Below are positions 1 to 8,215 of a stretch of DNA of 64,000 nucleotides, piece by piece. Source of the stretch: Planctomycetota bacterium. GTDB taxonomy: Bacteria; Planctomycetota; Phycisphaerae; WQYP01. Both the position numbers and the translations under genes were made by a program. How positions within the stretch are numbered: position 1 is the stretch's first letter; each line of letters starts with the position of its first letter. The stretch is from positions 41,947 to 105,946 of the forward strand of contig JAKAEB010000004.1 in assembly GCA_021818445.1 (NCBI GenBank), read 5' to 3'. A model generated the notes under the pieces. That model did not search any database, was not told where the DNA came from, and was given only the letters and a program-made list of their open reading frames with translations.

Positions 1-720
1 TGCGAAGACCCACGTCTGGTGCAGCGGGACGATGGACTGTTTGTGCTTACCTTCACCATGTGGAACCACCAGTTGGCCAGATTGGGCGTGGCGACATCCA
101 AAGATCTGCTCCATTGGACGCACCATGGCCCGGCCTTCCGCACAGCCCGCCATGGACAATTTCTTAATACGTGGAGTAAATCCGGTGCGATCGTCACCAG
201 ACAGGTGGGAGACCAGATTGTGGCAACTGCCATACGCGGTCGCTATTGGATGTATTGGCATACCCAAGGCCAGACTTACCTTGCGCAATCGCACAACCTG
301 ATTGACTGGGAGCCGGTCGTAGATCGCCACGGCAAATTGCTGTGCGTCCTGCCGAAGAACCGACCGGGATATTTTGATACGCGGCTTACCGAATCGGGCC
401 CGCCGGCATTGCTTACCGATCATGGCATCGTCTTTTTTTATAATGGCATGAGCGACGGCCACATTATGCACGGCCCGCGCATCCCAGCCTACCGCTATTC
501 TGCCGGACAGGCATTATTCGCTGCCGAAAGTCCGGCAAATTTAATACATCGGCCTGCGGAGCCTTATTTCTGGCCGACGTTGCCCTGGGAGAAAACCGGT
601 CAATATAAAGCCGGTACCACTTTTACCGAGGGTTTGGTATGGTTCCGACGGCGCTGGCTGCTGTTTTATGGTGCCGCGGATACGTTTGTTGGCATGGCGT
701 CGGCGACGGCGTCCACTTGA
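1..720 (+). CDS. GH130-family glycoside phosphorylase/hydrolase, 5'-truncated by window edge
   Basis: The reading frame is open from base 1, so the gene starts outside the window; the GTG at 19 is not a credible start. The visible 239 residues are the C-terminal part of a five-bladed beta-propeller enzyme. Motifs typical of GH130 (PH1107-like) are CEDPRL at the window edge, a KSGAI segment, an ESGPPALL/FFYNG pair, and a C-terminal EGLV...LLFYGAAD block. Known GH130 members act on beta-mannosides or related oligosaccharides, by phosphorolysis or hydrolysis. The substrate here cannot be read from the fragment, and a GH43-like hydrolase is the main alternative. It faces a SASA-type esterase gene convergently, which fits polysaccharide use. 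A short GCTAAA-type hairpin repeat follows the stop. Confidence 0.8.
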   Translation, partial: CEDPRLVQRDDGLFVLTFTMWNHQLARLGVATSKDLLHWTHHGPAFRTARHGQFLNTWSKSGAIVTRQVGDQIVATAIRGRYWMYWHTQGQTYLAQSHNLIDWEPVVDRHGKLLCVLPKNRPGYFDTRLTESGPPALLTDHGIVFFYNGMSDGHIMHGPRIPAYRYSAGQALFAAESPANLIHRPAEPYFWPTLPWEKTGQYKAGTTFTEGLVWFRRRWLLFYGAADTFVGMASATAST

Positions 721-783
721 TGCGCGGGCCGCTTCGGTAATTTTCGCCGCGCTTCGGCGGTGTCATGGCAACCGCACTGACGT

Positions 784-808
784 CCGTCGCAAGGCGACGG
801 CGCTAAAC
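784..808 (+). repeat. Short extragenic hairpin repeat (GCTAAA type)
   Basis: CCGTCG and CGACGG arms enclose a 5-nt loop and are followed by CGCTAAAC. The arms and tail recur identically at 54027-54051. It sits between the convergent ends of the GH130 and esterase genes. Confidence 0.6.
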
Positions 809-892
809 TTAAATTACCAAAATCGGTTGGGCAACGTCGGCGGATAAATGCCGCGGGGGCGGCCTGTTCGCGGCCGATGAGTCGGCCCGTGT

Positions 893-2038
893 CTATTTCT
901 GCATCAGCAGTTTGTCCATGTCCTTGCCCATCGCCAGCCCGACATTCATGTAGGTTTGTGCGTTGCCGTTGTAATGACCATTCGACGATCCCCCCAGCGA
1001 CAAGGGATGGGCATACACGGTTGCGACATTACCTTTAAATTCTGGATAAATTTTGGGGTTGGCAACCGCAAACTGACCTCGCATGACGTAACCGTCATTG
1101 CCGCGGGTTACGCCCTTGATGTCCTGTCCAAGGGTGGCCAGAACAAACGGAGCATCGGGAGCATGAAAAGCCTTGCGTACAGACTTGATAAACGCGGCGA
1201 GATTTTTCTGGTAATGGCGAGCGAGGCCGGGGTCGTACCGGTCCTTATCACCTTGCCAGAAGAAGAAGCCCATAATTTTATAACTGTGGGCACCCGGATA
1301 AAACCTGGATAAATTTGCCAGAACATATTTGGCATAGGTGATGTCGTAGTCATACTCTTTGCCGGCATACCAATTCACGGGCCGCCGATCGGCTTTGGGC
1401 GTGCCCTTAATCCATTTCATCGGTGTTTGGCCGTAGGCTGCATATTCCCACGTCCGCCCCTGTTTGTCGGTATAGAATTCATTTTTGCTGCCGGGGGGAA
1501 GCAGGTCCCATCCGATGCTGCGATTGCCAATGCAACTTTTCAGCAACAGCACAGGCCCATGAACAACCTTGCCCAACTCATGGCCAATGCCAAATTCGGG
1601 GCCGATGATGTTATGCCCCTTAACGGTAAGCCATTGATTGTGAAGAATTCTCATAAAGGCGGGGGCTTTGCCTTTAAGCGAGTGGGTCCGCCAGTAAGCA
1701 TCCCATTGTTTTTTAAATATCGGACCACCTCGTCCGGGCATGACGTGTACCAGGCGATACCCCTTCTGCACCGCCCATTTACCAGATTTATTAACAAGAT
1801 ACGTGTAAAGGTGCTTTTTCTGAATCGCATACTCAAGTGATTTGGTGGCATGCGCCGGCCCCACGCGGCCGAGACCGAACATGTTCGACTGGCCCAGCAA
1901 AATGAACACCTTAACCGGGCCTCGCACCGCCGCCGCCACCGAACGGGCGGTGAACAGGGCTGCCCCGGAAATAGCCACCACCAACGTAGCCATTACGCCA
2001 CGTTTAACCACTTGAGATAACCGCATGAAACACCTCAC
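893..2038 (-). CDS. Secreted SASA/CE6-like carbohydrate esterase
   Basis: A 381-residue protein with a hydrophobic N-terminal signal segment (VMATLVVAISGAALFTA). After it comes the block I motif of the SGNH/SASA superfamily, LLGQSNMFGLG, with the nucleophile Ser in GQSN. A later FFFWQGDKDRYD segment matches the WxQGE/D block of sialate O-acetylesterase and CE6 acetyl-xylan esterase relatives. The expected role is removal of acetyl groups from a carbohydrate in the periplasm or outside the cell. The next gene upstream is a divergent LysR regulator, which could control it, but no direct evidence for this is visible. The substrate (sialic acid, xylan or another sugar) cannot be told from sequence. 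Confidence 0.8.
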   Translation of the reverse strand: MRCFMRLSQVVKRGVMATLVVAISGAALFTARSVAAAVRGPVKVFILLGQSNMFGLGRVGPAHATKSLEYAIQKKHLYTYLVNKSGKWAVQKGYRLVHVMPGRGGPIFKKQWDAYWRTHSLKGKAPAFMRILHNQWLTVKGHNIIGPEFGIGHELGKVVHGPVLLLKSCIGNRSIGWDLLPPGSKNEFYTDKQGRTWEYAAYGQTPMKWIKGTPKADRRPVNWYAGKEYDYDITYAKYVLANLSRFYPGAHSYKIMGFFFWQGDKDRYDPGLARHYQKNLAAFIKSVRKAFHAPDAPFVLATLGQDIKGVTRGNDGYVMRGQFAVANPKIYPEFKGNVATVYAHPLSLGGSSNGHYNGNAQTYMNVGLAMGKDMDKLLMQK

Positions 2039-2209
2039 TTATACCCCGCTTAGCCGTGGATAATACCCGGCCACAAGCAACCACCAGAGCCTAGTGCAAG
2101 TTAGCGTCAAGTGTCAAGAGGGCATGGCACGGAACCTGCCGATGGTTTGTCGCATCAGAACGGCAGCGCCGTGAGGACGGTTGGCGGATATCACGCAATC
2201 ATCAGTTGT

Positions 2210-2242
2210 ACCGATTGATCAATGCCAACTATCGGTTAATAT
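2210..2242 (+). promoter_or_regulatory. LysR-gene promoter with overlapping palindromic operator
   Basis: TTGATC (2215-2220) and TAATAT (2237-2242) are separated by 16 nt. The expected start of transcription is near 2249, which is the A of the ATG. An inverted repeat ACCGAT (2210-2215) / ATCGGT (2231-2236) spans the promoter, and TTGATCAA is itself palindromic. The site suits LysR autoregulation and perhaps control of the divergent esterase gene. Confidence 0.5.
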
Positions 2243-2248
2243 TATGGC

Positions 2249-3127
2249 ATGAATCGCAACCATGTCGCGTTGTTTCTTGCTGTGGCCAAAGCGGGGTCGT
2301 TCAGTCGTGCTGCGGAGCGGCTGCTGATTGGTCAGCCGGCCATCTCCATGCAGGTGGCAGAACTTGAAAAACAATTGGGTGTACGGCTGCTGGAACGAAG
2401 CCGGGCGGGGGTAACCCTGACCCGCGCCGGTAAAATATTATTTGATTATGCCAACCGCATTGACGGTATCGAGTCGGCGGCACAAAAGGCGCTGGATGAT
2501 TTCAAACGTGCAGCCGCCGGCGCAATGGCCATTGGTGCCAGCACCACCATCGGTGCCTATTTGCTGCCGGATATCCTTGCGCCATTTCGCCATCGCTGGC
2601 CAGCTATTGCGGTGAGTGTAGAACTGGGCAACACGCGTGCTATCGAGCAAAAAATTGCCGATGGGTTACTGGATATCGCGCTGGTGGAGGGTTTGGGTTC
2701 AGATTTGCCGGGATCGGTTATTTTTCACCACGACGAACTTGTGGCCATTGGGCCTGCGACCGGGGCGCTGGCCCGGAAGACGATCAGCATTGCCGAATTG
2801 CTCAATGGGCCGCTGATCCTGCGCGAACCTGGGTCCGGTACGCGTGCGGTTTTTGATGATTTTCTCGCTACGCGCGGCCTCAAGGCCACACCCGCGTTTG
2901 AACTGACCAATGCCCACGCCATTAAAGAATTTGTACAACATGGTTTTGGCAGGGCCATTATTTCTGCCCTTGTATGTAAAGATGAATTGGCAAGCGGTGC
3001 GCTGATACAAATAAAAGTTACGGATATGGCGATCAATCGGCCGCTGCATCTGGTCAGGTCGGGTGGGGAAAATCCGGCGGCGGACGCATTTGCGTCGCTC
3101 GTTTTGCGCAAGGGGCGTAAAGGTTAA
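2249..3127 (+). CDS. LysR-family transcriptional regulator
   Basis: A 292-residue protein of normal LTTR length. The N-terminal winged helix-turn-helix reads FLAVAKAGSFSRAAERL...QPAISMQVAELEKQLG, followed by the LLERSRAGVTLTRAG wing. The rest, from about residue 90, is a type 2 periplasmic-binding-like co-inducer domain similar to the CysB/CysL branch. The ATG at 2249 has no Shine-Dalgarno sequence; a promoter positioned to start transcription at the ATG suggests a leaderless mRNA. The gene is divergent from the esterase gene. The effector is unknown. Confidence 0.93.
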   Translation: MNRNHVALFLAVAKAGSFSRAAERLLIGQPAISMQVAELEKQLGVRLLERSRAGVTLTRAGKILFDYANRIDGIESAAQKALDDFKRAAAGAMAIGASTTIGAYLLPDILAPFRHRWPAIAVSVELGNTRAIEQKIADGLLDIALVEGLGSDLPGSVIFHHDELVAIGPATGALARKTISIAELLNGPLILREPGSGTRAVFDDFLATRGLKATPAFELTNAHAIKEFVQHGFGRAIISALVCKDELASGALIQIKVTDMAINRPLHLVRSGGENPAADAFASLVLRKGRKG

Positions 3128-3199
3128 TACGAACACCCTGCTGCCGTAAACGCCCTCGGTAAACGGATGTAACCGCATACTTTTTGCGCCCGTCTCGCA

Positions 3200-3205
3200 T
3201 ATACT
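3200..3205 (+). promoter_or_regulatory. Candidate -10 box for mrdA-rodA
   Basis: TATACT lies 29 bp upstream of the mrdA ATG. No good -35 hexamer is visible at the right distance, so this is a -10 call only. Confidence 0.35.
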
Positions 3206-3233
3206 GCCAGCGAGTTGGCAGCTTAAGGTCAGG

Positions 3234-5294
3234 ATGGCCATGGTGCGTGTTCGCCTATTTTTTCTTTTATCCGTCGTACTGCTGGGCATGCTTATTATCG
3301 CGGTGCGGCTGGCGCAGCTTCAGGCATTTGAATCCACGCAGTGGCGGGATAAATCGCGCAGTTTTGCCTACCGCCACTACATCATCCCGACCATGCGCGG
3401 GCCGATTGTAGACCGCTTCGGCCGGATACTGGCCGTGGATGAGCCATGTTACAATTTATCCATCAATTACCAGGCGATGAATCGCGACCGCCAATGGATA
3501 ACCGACACCGCGCTGCGCCGATTGGAAAAACAATATAAAACGCGATCGGCCATCATTGCCCATTTAGGATCTGAACGGCGCAGGATTGTCCATCGCCTGG
3601 TGCTTATGCCGCAGCGGATTGCCGCCCTGTGCAAGCTGCCGTTGTCCACCGTGCTTTCCGCGTTTGACACCATCCGCGCCCGGATGCAAATACTGCGGCA
3701 GGATGTCTGGGTTTATCGTTACCGGCAAAAACACGCCCATTTTGGGGGTTCGCCTGCCGATTTGGACATGCAACTGGCGCAAGCCAACAGTCTGGATCTG
3801 GCCGAGGACCGCGAGGCCCACACCATCGTGCCGGATATCTCGCGCCAAGTGGCTTTTTATCTGGCCAAGCATGCACGCCAATACCCCGGCATTGTGATTG
3901 TCTCGAGCACGCATCGGGTGTATCCGTTTAATTCCATCTCGGCCCAGATGATCGGCTCGATGCAACCGGTGACCGCACCGGCCGTGCGGTCCGACCCGTT
4001 CCGCCTGCCGCACTTTTTAACCGGTTCACTGCGTGACTCGAAGGGCAATTTAAGTGGCTATCTGCCCGGTGATTTAATGGGCGGATCGGGGGTGGAGGCG
4101 GCGTGCGAAAAGCAACTGCGCGGAACGCGCGGCGTGGGTGTTGTGGACCTTGACGGCAAACCACTTAATATGGACTACCGCAAACCGATTCCCGGCCACC
4201 GAGTTACGTTGACAATCGACGCCGATCTTGAAAAACAACTCGTGCAGCAAATTATGAACCCCGCCCATCCCATGCTGCTTATTAATGGCCAGATTCACCC
4301 CATGGCACTCGTGGCGATGTCGATTCATACCAATCGCGTGCTGGTGATGCTTTCGCTGCCGTCATACAACCTGAACGGTTTTCATCGCCATTATGCCAAA
4401 ATCCTGCGGCAGCCCAATCATCCCCTGCTGGACCGCGTGGATTCCGGCGTGTTTCCGCCCGGCAGCATTGTCAAGCCGTTGGAGGCGGCCTTTGCCCTGA
4501 CCCACCATATCATCACGCCGCAAACGATTATCGACTGTCGGGGCTATTTATTTCCCGGTCATCCCAATATCTTTCGGTGCTGGGCGTATCCGTATGGGCA
4601 CGGGCCTATTGATGTGGTACACGCCATTGAAGAATCCTGCGATGTCTATTTTTACACCGTGGGTATGAGGCTGGGATTTAATCAGGTGGTGCACACCTAC
4701 CGCAGCTATGGGCTTGGGTCCCCCACCGGTATTGGTCTGCCGGACGAATCGGCCGGCATGCTGCCAACACCGCGGCTGGGCCCTGAGACGCAGACCCAGC
4801 GCATCAATTCCATATTTATGGGCATTGGGCAAGGCCCCATGGCGGTGACGCCGCTGCAGATGGCCAACGCCTACACCGCCATGCTGCGCGGCGGAATCTG
4901 GATGCCACCGATTCTTATCCGCGGCATGCGGCACCCCAAGCCGCGCCGTTTTTATTTGAACCCATCGGCACTCACGGCGGTGCGGCAGGGGATGTATCTG
5001 GTGACGCATGGTGCCCGGGGAACGGCCCCCGTGGTCGGCGGAAGTGGTATTGACGCATCGGGCAAAACCGGTACTGCCCAGACGCGCGAAGCAAAAAAAG
5101 TGAACGGTAAAATGACGATCATTAAAGGCGACGACGGGTGGTTTGTGGGTTTTGCCCCATCCGGCGACCCCCGTTACGTTGTGGTGGGAATGGTGGAAAT
5201 GGGCGGCGAAGGCGGGGCCACCGCCGCACCCATCGTCCGGCAGTGCATGCTCGATATGCAGGCACGCGGATATTTACCTCGGATGAGGCATTGA
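3234..5294 (+). CDS. mrdA: Penicillin-binding protein 2, elongasome transpeptidase
   Basis: A 686-residue class B PBP that cross-links peptidoglycan during cell elongation, working with the glycosyltransferase RodA. A single N-terminal membrane anchor (FFLLSVVLLGMLIIAVRLAQL) is followed by the pedestal domain with the typical MRGPIVDRFG segment. The transpeptidase domain carries all three active-site motifs: SIVK (PPGSIVKPLEAA), SCD (EESCDVYFYTVG, the SxN-type position) and KTGT (DASGKTGTAQ). The ATG at 3234 has AAGG five bases upstream. Its stop overlaps the rodA start, so the two are very likely one operon. The region around residues 150-200 is longer than in E. coli PBP2. Confidence 0.95.
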   Translation: MAMVRVRLFFLLSVVLLGMLIIAVRLAQLQAFESTQWRDKSRSFAYRHYIIPTMRGPIVDRFGRILAVDEPCYNLSINYQAMNRDRQWITDTALRRLEKQYKTRSAIIAHLGSERRRIVHRLVLMPQRIAALCKLPLSTVLSAFDTIRARMQILRQDVWVYRYRQKHAHFGGSPADLDMQLAQANSLDLAEDREAHTIVPDISRQVAFYLAKHARQYPGIVIVSSTHRVYPFNSISAQMIGSMQPVTAPAVRSDPFRLPHFLTGSLRDSKGNLSGYLPGDLMGGSGVEAACEKQLRGTRGVGVVDLDGKPLNMDYRKPIPGHRVTLTIDADLEKQLVQQIMNPAHPMLLINGQIHPMALVAMSIHTNRVLVMLSLPSYNLNGFHRHYAKILRQPNHPLLDRVDSGVFPPGSIVKPLEAAFALTHHIITPQTIIDCRGYLFPGHPNIFRCWAYPYGHGPIDVVHAIEESCDVYFYTVGMRLGFNQVVHTYRSYGLGSPTGIGLPDESAGMLPTPRLGPETQTQRINSIFMGIGQGPMAVTPLQMANAYTAMLRGGIWMPPILIRGMRHPKPRRFYLNPSALTAVRQGMYLVTHGARGTAPVVGGSGIDASGKTGTAQTREAKKVNGKMTIIKGDDGWFVGFAPSGDPRYVVVGMVEMGGEGGATAAPIVRQCMLDMQARGYLPRMRH

Positions 5295-6511
5295 TGAAGC
5301 GGGAAAAACGGGAAAGCATCATTGCCCCTCCGCTGGCCGGCACCGTATCTGCGGATGGTTCCGGCAACGGCCCGCCACCGACGCTTCTACAAAAAGTCTA
5401 TACCCAGGTGGTGCCGCGACTGGTCGCCAGCCGCGTCGCATGGCTTATGCTCCTGACGATCCTCATTCTCTGTTCCGCGAGTCTGGTTGCCGTCCATATT
5501 TGCGGGCGGGGGCTGCTGTGGCGGCAGGAAATCCACATCCTTGTGGGGCTGGCGGTATTGCTGCTGGCGATGGTGCCCAAGCCCCGGCAGATTGTCACCT
5601 GGGCACCGGCCATCTTTGCGTTTACGGTTCTGCTGCTGGTGGCCGTGCGTTTTGCCCCCGCCATTAAGGGAAGCCATCGCTGGTTTATTCTGCCCGGAGG
5701 TTTTGATATCCAACCCAGCGAACTGGCGAAGATCGGTTTTGTTCTGGTCATATCATGGTATGTACGCCATGGGCGCGATATGCAGAAGATCAATTCGCTG
5801 CTGGTGCCGTTTATGCTTATGGCGATCCCGGTGGGCCTGATTGTCATAGAGCCGGATCTAGGCACCGCGCTCATGTTCCCCGTGGTGCTTTATGCCATGC
5901 TGATATCGGCCGGTGCCCGCCTGCGCCATCTCGTCGCCATCGCCCTGATCGCCCTGGCTGTCGCGCCCGGCTGCTACCCATTCCTGCATCACTATCAGCA
6001 GCAGCGCATCTTGTCCATGTTCACCTTTCACAAACCCACTGCCCATCAGCTTAACGGCAACCTTTACCAGAAGCAGCAAAGTGAAATTGCCGAAGGCAGC
6101 GGTGGCCTCACCGGTCAGGGCTTGCGGGGTACCACGGCCATCCGCCACGGACTTTTGCCCGAGGCGTCCAATGATTTCATATTTGCGGTGGTGGCAAGCC
6201 AGTTTGGCCTTGCCGGCGGGCTGATTATTATTGTGCTTTACACCCTGTTTTTTGCCGCCTGCCTGGAAATCGCCGATAACAGCAACGACGCCATGGGCCG
6301 GGTGATGGTGGTGGGACTAAGCACCATGATCATTACTCAAGCCACGATTAACATCGGCATGACGACCGGCATCATTCCCGTTGTCGGCATTACGCTGCCA
6401 TTTATGTCGTACGGCGGCAGTGCCATGGTGGCGGATATGCTGGCCACATCGCTGATACTTAATGTTGCCCTGCGCGACCGGCGGTTGATCCTTTCTTCGC
6501 GGTCCGAATAG
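5294..6511 (+). CDS. rodA: RodA, SEDS peptidoglycan polymerase
   Basis: A 405-residue SEDS protein that polymerises lipid II during elongation. The start is the ATG of the TGATG overlap with mrdA, giving MKREKRESII; the longer ORF from 5138 is an extension inside mrdA. About ten membrane segments are visible. SEDS landmarks include FDIQPSELAKI, EPDLGTALMFP and the C-terminal GITLPFMSYGGSAMVADM. FtsW is the closest alternative, but coupling to PBP2 favours RodA. The cytoplasmic N-terminus of about 50 residues before the first helix is longer than usual. Confidence 0.93.
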   Translation: MKREKRESIIAPPLAGTVSADGSGNGPPPTLLQKVYTQVVPRLVASRVAWLMLLTILILCSASLVAVHICGRGLLWRQEIHILVGLAVLLLAMVPKPRQIVTWAPAIFAFTVLLLVAVRFAPAIKGSHRWFILPGGFDIQPSELAKIGFVLVISWYVRHGRDMQKINSLLVPFMLMAIPVGLIVIEPDLGTALMFPVVLYAMLISAGARLRHLVAIALIALAVAPGCYPFLHHYQQQRILSMFTFHKPTAHQLNGNLYQKQQSEIAEGSGGLTGQGLRGTTAIRHGLLPEASNDFIFAVVASQFGLAGGLIIIVLYTLFFAACLEIADNSNDAMGRVMVVGLSTMIITQATINIGMTTGIIPVVGITLPFMSYGGSAMVADMLATSLILNVALRDRRLILSSRSE

Positions 6512-6564
6512 CCGCGCCAAGACGGTTATGGGCGGTGCGACCATCAAATGTAAATATTTTTTTC

Positions 6565-6593
6565 TTGACGCCTCATTGGCCCGTGCGTATTGT
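6565..6593 (+). promoter_or_regulatory. Candidate promoter of first PEP-CTERM gene
   Basis: TTGACG (6565-6570) and TATTGT (6588-6593) are separated by 17 nt. The hexamer is preceded by a T-rich run (TTTTTTTC). The same TTTTTCTTGA arrangement precedes the second PEP-CTERM gene. A 5' leader of about 320 nt is implied. Confidence 0.5.
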
Positions 6594-6865
6594 ATGCATT
6601 CGTATGGAAGCGAGAACGCCACGGATGCGGCCGTCAGATGCCCGTCTTTTACGGGGTCGGCAAATCTCACACAGCGCTTCCGAGTTTGAAAACCACGGCG
6701 GCCACGGAATGCGATTTAATAGATCGCCAGCGGGTGCCGTCGGTTATGCCATGATAGAACCGCACGCAACGGGCGCGGCATATTTTTCGGGCGGGGGTGG
6801 CACCGCCGAAACGCGGTCGATTGGCGACGGTTTCTGCAATTTTCTCAAAACGCTTCGGCGGGTGG

Positions 6866-6891
6866 GGGCACCCGCGACCGCGGGGGTGCCC
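6866..6891 (+). other. Strong leader hairpin just upstream of the first PEP-CTERM gene
   Basis: GGGCACCC (6866-6873) pairs with GGGTGCCC (6884-6891) around a short GC-rich loop, ending about 20 nt before the ribosome-binding site. No U-tract follows, so it is not an intrinsic terminator. It may affect mRNA stability or translation. Confidence 0.5.
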
Positions 6892-6922
6892 GGCAGGTTA
6901 CCTGTTTGAATGGAGATTTAAG

Positions 6923-7774
6923 ATGTTTATGTCATCCAGCAAAAACATGTCCGCACGGCGATACCGAACAATGCTGGCGGCCGGCCTGCTGGCAGCCAGC
7001 GGGGCAAGCCTGTGGAATACCGGTGCGGCGGCGGCCGACAATCTGATGGCGCAATATTATCTGCCCAGCACGGCCGTGGGCGATGCGCACGACATTACCG
7101 GCCGGGCATTTTTTACCTACCTGACCAGCAGCGCTGATGGTAATTTGCAGGTGGAATTGATCAATGATTCCACACCCGATTCGGTTAATGATTTAATCAG
7201 CGGTGTTAGCTTCAGCATAGCCACCGCCGGCCAGACGCCGCTGGTTGCTGCGCCGCACGGGCCAAGTGCGGCAGCCGGGCAGACGTCCGCCCCCTATGTG
7301 TGGAGCTTTTCGGGCAGCGGGCTGACGGGGCCGACACAAGTTACCGGTCTGTCCCCCTTTTCAACTTCCACCGGATCACCGGAGTTGGCGTCGCAATTGC
7401 CGTTTCCATGGACGATAAGCCAGACCGGCGGGCAGTATGCTCTGGTCAGCGATGCAGGAGCGACCGGCCCCGGCGACCGCCTGGGCCCGGCGGCCGACGC
7501 CTCTGGCTATCAATATTTTTCCAATACAGGCAGCGTATCGGGTGCAGACCCCGTGCTGGCCGGGCCGATATTTTTTGATTTCACCATCCCCGGCCTGCAA
7601 AGTTCAGACGCCATCAACGGGGTATCTTTTGGTTACGGCACGGGTGGCGGCACGGTTTCCGGTGCGCCGGCCGCGGTTGCCGCCCCCGAACCAGCCCCAT
7701 GGCTGTTGCTGTCTTTAGGTGTGCTGGCGGGCTTGGGCCTGAAGCGCCTAACAGTTGGAAGAACACGGAATTAG
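6923..7774 (+). CDS. PEP-CTERM-anchored exported protein
   Basis: A 283-residue exported protein. The ATG at 6923 has TGGAGA upstream and places a signal peptide (MLAAGLLAASGASLW...AAAA) at the N-terminus; the longer ORF from 6797 would bury it. The central part is a low-complexity, Gly/Ser/Thr-rich, probably beta-rich surface domain with no recognised catalytic motif. The C-terminus is a canonical PEP-CTERM signal: AAPEPAPW, a hydrophobic helix, then KRL and a basic tail. Such tails are processed by exosortase (EpsH/XrtA-like) and often linked to exopolysaccharide; no exosortase gene is in this window. It shares layout and promoter style with the next gene. Confidence 0.85.
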   Translation: MFMSSSKNMSARRYRTMLAAGLLAASGASLWNTGAAAADNLMAQYYLPSTAVGDAHDITGRAFFTYLTSSADGNLQVELINDSTPDSVNDLISGVSFSIATAGQTPLVAAPHGPSAAAGQTSAPYVWSFSGSGLTGPTQVTGLSPFSTSTGSPELASQLPFPWTISQTGGQYALVSDAGATGPGDRLGPAADASGYQYFSNTGSVSGADPVLAGPIFFDFTIPGLQSSDAINGVSFGYGTGGGTVSGAPAAVAAPEPAPWLLLSLGVLAGLGLKRLTVGRTRN

Positions 7775-7863
7775 GAATGCATACGCGGTGCGATGGCGGG
7801 CGCTGGCAACCGTTATGGGCAGGCGGGCGGGCAGGAAATGGGAAGAAAAAATAAAGATTTTTC

Positions 7864-7892
7864 TTGAATCGTCGCGGTAGATGAGTTATACT
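7864..7892 (+). promoter_or_regulatory. Promoter of second PEP-CTERM gene
   Basis: TTGAAT (7864-7869), a 17-nt spacer and TATACT (7887-7892), preceded by AAAGATTTTTC. This is one of the best sigma70-type promoters in the window. It implies a 5' leader of about 315 nt before the ATG at 8216. Confidence 0.65.
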
Positions 7893-7897
7893 CTATT

Positions 7898-8215
7898 TTG
7901 CTGGATTGGTGGCTACCGTGGGTAACGGTGGCCAAGCCGGCCAGTAGTGAGAGCAAGGATTGGTCATACAACAAGGAAGTTAAACCGGGTGAGCCGGGTG
8001 ACGGCTCCAACCGGTGCTGACCCCGCAGGTGGGTTGGCGGGTTTTACGCCTTGGCCGGGTTTAATGGTCGGGCGCGGCCTTGTTGCTAATGACACTCACT
8101 TCTGAAACATTTTTTTAGTACGACGTTTGGTGCGGCCTTTTTTGGCAGGCTTCGCCTGCTGGGGTCGCTGTGCCGTCGGCTATGCCGCCGCGGAAAATTT
8201 ATACAGGAGAGTTTT
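7898..8215 (+). ncRNA. Structured 5' leader or small RNA upstream of second PEP-CTERM gene
   Basis: The transcript predicted from the promoter at 7864-7892 has a long untranslated leader. It begins with a 9-bp hairpin (GGCTACCGT / ACGGTGGCC, about 7911-7933). It contains a terminator-like stem CCCGC (8022-8026) / GCGGG (8037-8041) followed by TTTT. A run of 7 T and further GC-rich stems follow before the RBS. This could be a riboswitch-like attenuator or a separate ~150-nt small RNA. No known riboswitch class was recognised, and no credible ORF lies here. Confidence 0.4.

Noticed and set aside
5138-5293. N-terminal extension of the rodA ORF inside mrdA
   Set aside because: It is out of frame with mrdA and Arg/Gly-rich; the ATG at the TGATG overlap is the natural start.
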